DNA from: Rubrobacter sp.
GTDB lineage: Bacteria; Actinomycetota; Rubrobacteria; Rubrobacterales; Rubrobacteraceae
Direction: 5' to 3'
Assembly: GCA_013695335.1 (NCBI GenBank)
Contig: JACDAR010000276.1
Span: 1 to 8,635 of the forward strand
DNA length: 8,635 nucleotides
Shown here: positions 6,480 through 8,635 of the stretch, one piece after another
How the letters are laid out: the number at the start of each line of letters is the position of its first letter
Numbering within the stretch: position 1 is the first letter of the stretch
The notes under the pieces: model-generated
Database searches by the model: none
Told to the model about the DNA's origin: nothing
What the model saw: only the letters and a program-made list of their open reading frames with translations
Made by a program: the position numbers and the translations under genes

Positions 6480-7280
6480 CTACCGCGGCTTCGCCCACCC
6501 CTTACCGGCAAGAAAAGCGTCTATCATGGCGCGGGCGATGCTGACCTTCGGCGGCATGGAGGGCATGGCATCAGCGCCGAACCATCCGGCGTCTTCTATC
6601 TCGTTGGGGTCGCCGATCTCCGGTTCACCGGAAGACCATTCGGCCAGGAACCCGATCATGAGCGAGTTCGGGAAGGGCCAGGGCTGGCTGCCGAAGTACC
6701 GCACCTTCCCCACCTCGACCCCGACCTCCTCGCCGACCTCGCGCCGCACGGTCTCTTCTATGCTCTCCCCAGGCTCCACGAACCCGGCCAAAGCGCTGTA
6801 CATCCCCGGCGGAAAGTGCGGCGAGCGAGCCAGGAGCAGCTCGTCGCCACGATGGACCAGCATGATCGCCGCAGGGCTCAACCGGGGATAGTAGGTCATC
6901 CCGCAGTTCGGGCACTTCTTGACGAACTCTTCCGACCCAGGTTCGGTTCGATATCCACACCTGCCGCAGTACTGATGCGTCCGGTTCCACGCCACGATCT
7001 GCTTCGCCCGCCCCGCCACCCGGAAGAAGTCCTCATCTCCACCCCACAATCCGCGCAGGTCACGAAAGACGAAGCCGTCCGGCGCTTCGGCATCCGTCCC
7101 GATCTCGGCCGCAACGCACCGCCGCCCGCGAAGTGTCCCGATCTCTTGCTGAAAGACGATCTCCAGCCCAAGCTCTTCGACCGACGACAGCGGGGGCACA
7201 GACCGCCCATCTTCGTGCCCTGTGAGCAGCAGGTCGCCGCGGAAGCCAAAGAGCAGGGCTTCGGGGTCAGAAACGGGCAC
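6480..7280 (-). CDS. nudC: NADH pyrophosphatase (Nudix hydrolase, NudC)
   Basis: Hydrolyses NADH (and NAD+) to the nicotinamide mononucleotide plus AMP; E. coli NudC also removes NAD caps from RNA. I place the start at GTG 7280, giving 266 residues, a normal family length. The longer open frame to 7508 would overlap the upstream gene by over 200 bases with a low-complexity, Arg/Gly-rich N-terminus. Domain order is an N-terminal NudC domain (about 1-100), a four-Cys zinc ribbon (Cys105, 108, 123 and 126 in CGRCG...CPNCG), then the Nudix domain with the box GFVEPGESIEETVRREVGEE (166-185), matching GX5EX7REUXEEXGU. This is followed by SQPWPFPNSLMIGF (198-211), the SQPWPFPxS motif specific to NADH pyrophosphatases. 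It starts five bases after the upstream stop, without a clear ribosome binding site, so coupled translation is likely. All catalytic residues are present; the enzyme is cytosolic. Confidence 0.95.
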   Translation of the reverse strand: MPVSDPEALLFGFRGDLLLTGHEDGRSVPPLSSVEELGLEIVFQQEIGTLRGRRCVAAEIGTDAEAPDGFVFRDLRGLWGGDEDFFRVAGRAKQIVAWNRTHQYCGRCGYRTEPGSEEFVKKCPNCGMTYYPRLSPAAIMLVHRGDELLLARSPHFPPGMYSALAGFVEPGESIEETVRREVGEEVGVEVGKVRYFGSQPWPFPNSLMIGFLAEWSSGEPEIGDPNEIEDAGWFGADAMPSMPPKVSIARAMIDAFLAGKGWAKPR

Positions 7281-7285
7281 GGTTT

Positions 7286-8635
7286 CTATCGGACGCCGTT
7301 CTTCAGATACCCGGCCAGATATTCGGCCGGGTGGATGGCGCGGGCTCCGGTTCCGCTTCGGATCTGCTCCCTGCAACTCGTCCCCGGCGCGACAACGGCT
7401 CGCCCCTCCGCATTCCGCACCGCCGGGAACAGGCGCCGCCCGCCCATCTTCATCGAGACCTCGTAGTGGCCCTTCTCGTAGCCGAAGAGCCCGGCCATCC
7501 CGCAGCATCCCGAGTCCACGACCTCCACGTCGGCGCCAGCGAGCCCGAGCACCTGCTCCGTCGGCCCGGTTCCCACCAGCGCCTTCTGGTGGCAGTGCCC
7601 GTGCAGCAGCACCGGAGAACCGCCTTCGAGCGGCAGATCCGCATCCTCAGCCAGCTCCAGCAATGCCTCCTCGAAGAGTCGCGTGGCGTCTGCAAGCTTC
7701 TCGACGCGCTCGTCGTCAGGGAGGAGTTTCCTGTAATCGTCGCGCATGGTGAGTATGCAACTCGGCTCCAGCCCTACGAGCGGGACGCCGCGCTCCAGCA
7801 TGGGCTCGAGCAAGTCAAGGTTGCGCCGGGCGTTCTCGCGGGCCTCGTCCACCAGCCCTTCAGAGAGCATCGGCCGTCCGCAGCAGACGACTTCGGGCAG
7901 GCTGACGCGGGCTCCGGCGGCGGCGAACAGTCGCACTGCGGACTCCCCGATCTCCGGCCGCTGGTACTCGTTCCACGTGTCGTTGAATAGCGCGACCTCT
8001 CGCGGCCCCGAGCCCTGCGGCAGATGCGGGAACCGCTTCGTGAAAGTCCTCCGCGTGACCTTCGGAAGCTCGCGGCGCGGATCTATGCCAAAGTGACCGG
8101 CCATTCGGCGCGCGGCGTGAGTACCGGCGACTGCGTTGTACAACGCGGGCATCTTCGCGGCAACGGCGAGGCCGCGCCGGACGTGCCCGGCGGCCTTCTG
8201 GCGGACGGAGAAGCCGTGTTTCCTGCCCCTCTGGTAGAGAACCTCGGTCTTCATCGAGGCCACGTCCACCTGCGAGGGACACTCCGTCTTGCACGCCTTG
8301 CACCCGACGCAGAGATCCATCACCTCCTTCATCCGGTCACCGGTCAGTTCTTCGGGCGGGAGAGAACCTTCTATCACCGAGCGGAGCATGTTCGCCCGCG
8401 CCCGCGTCGTGTCCTGCTCATCCAGGGTGACCATGTACGATGGACACATCGTGCCGCCGGTCTTCTTGCGGCAGAGCCCAGATCCGTTGCACAGTTCGAT
8501 GGCCTTTGCGAACCCGCCCTGATCCGAGAAGTCCAGGCCCGTCTTCACGGGAAGGCGCGTGCGACCGGGCGCGATGCGGAGTTGTTCGTTCATCGGCTTC
8601 GGGTCGAGGATCACGCCGGGGTTCAGCATCCCTTT
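7286..8635 (-). CDS. FAD/Fe-S 2-hydroxyacid dehydrogenase, C-terminal half (partial)
   Basis: The frame is open to the right edge, and its first visible residues, KGMLNPGVIL, match the end of an FAD-linked oxidase C-terminal domain. The FAD-binding half therefore lies beyond the window, and the ATG at 8629 is internal. From that Met, the visible 447 residues hold a ferredoxin-like domain with C47NGSGLC53, C62P, and CVGCKACKTECP (107-118), which bind iron-sulfur clusters. Two CCG domains follow, with VVCCGRP (247-253), GLEPSCILTMRDD (286-298), HGHCHQKAL (343-351) and DSGCCGMAGLFGYEK (372-386). This architecture (FAD_binding_4, FAD-oxidase_C, Fer4, CCG) is known from D-lactate, glycolate and 2-hydroxyglutarate dehydrogenases of the GlcD/GlpC/YdiJ type, which pass electrons from a 2-hydroxyacid towards the respiratory chain, often at the membrane surface. 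The exact substrate cannot be read from this half. The stop is TAG at 7288-7286, and it is probably first in an operon with nudC. Confidence 0.92.
   Translation of the reverse strand, partial: KGMLNPGVILDPKPMNEQLRIAPGRTRLPVKTGLDFSDQGGFAKAIELCNGSGLCRKKTGGTMCPSYMVTLDEQDTTRARANMLRSVIEGSLPPEELTGDRMKEVMDLCVGCKACKTECPSQVDVASMKTEVLYQRGRKHGFSVRQKAAGHVRRGLAVAAKMPALYNAVAGTHAARRMAGHFGIDPRRELPKVTRRTFTKRFPHLPQGSGPREVALFNDTWNEYQRPEIGESAVRLFAAAGARVSLPEVVCCGRPMLSEGLVDEARENARRNLDLLEPMLERGVPLVGLEPSCILTMRDDYRKLLPDDERVEKLADATRLFEEALLELAEDADLPLEGGSPVLLHGHCHQKALVGTGPTEQVLGLAGADVEVVDSGCCGMAGLFGYEKGHYEVSMKMGGRRLFPAVRNAEGRAVVAPGTSCREQIRSGTGARAIHPAEYLAGYLKNGVR

Noticed and set aside
6021..7466. A 481-codon open frame on the plus strand
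   Set aside because: It is antisense to both GH31 and nudC, crosses their boundary, and encodes low-complexity Arg/Pro/Ser-rich sequence with no domain.
7281..7508. A 76-residue N-terminal extension of nudC
   Set aside because: It overlaps the conserved end of the Fe-S protein in another frame, is Arg/Gly-rich, and would make NudC unusually long. GTG 7280 gives the family length.

Overview
The window looks like a high-GC Gram-positive chromosome, most likely an actinobacterium. A Rubrobacter-like lineage is possible, but that is an inference from overall gene style and not from a marker gene. The support is the high GC outside one island, frequent GTG and TTG starts, a DUF427 protein, and long antisense ORFs shadowing the real genes. 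Every gene I can support lies on the minus strand, so transcription runs from the right edge towards the left edge. There are eight genes: five intact inside the window or nearly so, two cut by the window edges (one of these is counted among the recognisable enzymes), and two broken.

Right part (4169-8635), in transcription order. First comes the C-terminal half of a large FAD/Fe-S 2-hydroxyacid dehydrogenase, cut by the right edge. Five bases after its stop is a probable GTG start of NADH pyrophosphatase nudC. Fifty-two bases further on begins a membrane-anchored GH31 glycosidase built on the sulfoquinovosidase (YihQ) scaffold, with Gln where the sulfonate-binding Arg should be. These three probably form one transcription unit.

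Middle part (1764-4119). This holds two broken genes. One is a RidA-family remnant with two frameshifts in C runs and a nonsense codon. The other is an AIPR-family (abortive infection / phage resistance) protein, frameshifted so that its nuclease-like GDGGID motif and its QSK motif lie in different frames. The AIPR gene has visibly lower GC than its neighbours, which suggests it was acquired as a defence gene. No transposase, integrase or methylase accompanies it.

Left part (1-1680). A DUF427 gene with a strong ribosome binding site is followed after one base by pdxH (pyridoxine/pyridoxamine 5'-phosphate oxidase), an obvious translationally coupled pair. About 100 bases later comes a DedA-family membrane protein, cut by the left edge. 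The pdxH-dedA gap carries a hairpin with the exact geometry and loop consensus of a tRNA T-arm, but no full tRNA.

Most notable points: the split nuclease motif of the AIPR gene, the decaying RidA gene, the changed substrate-pocket residue of the exported GH31 enzyme, the T-arm-like hairpin, and two inverted repeats placed over start regions. I found no CRISPR array, rRNA, complete tRNA or insertion sequence.
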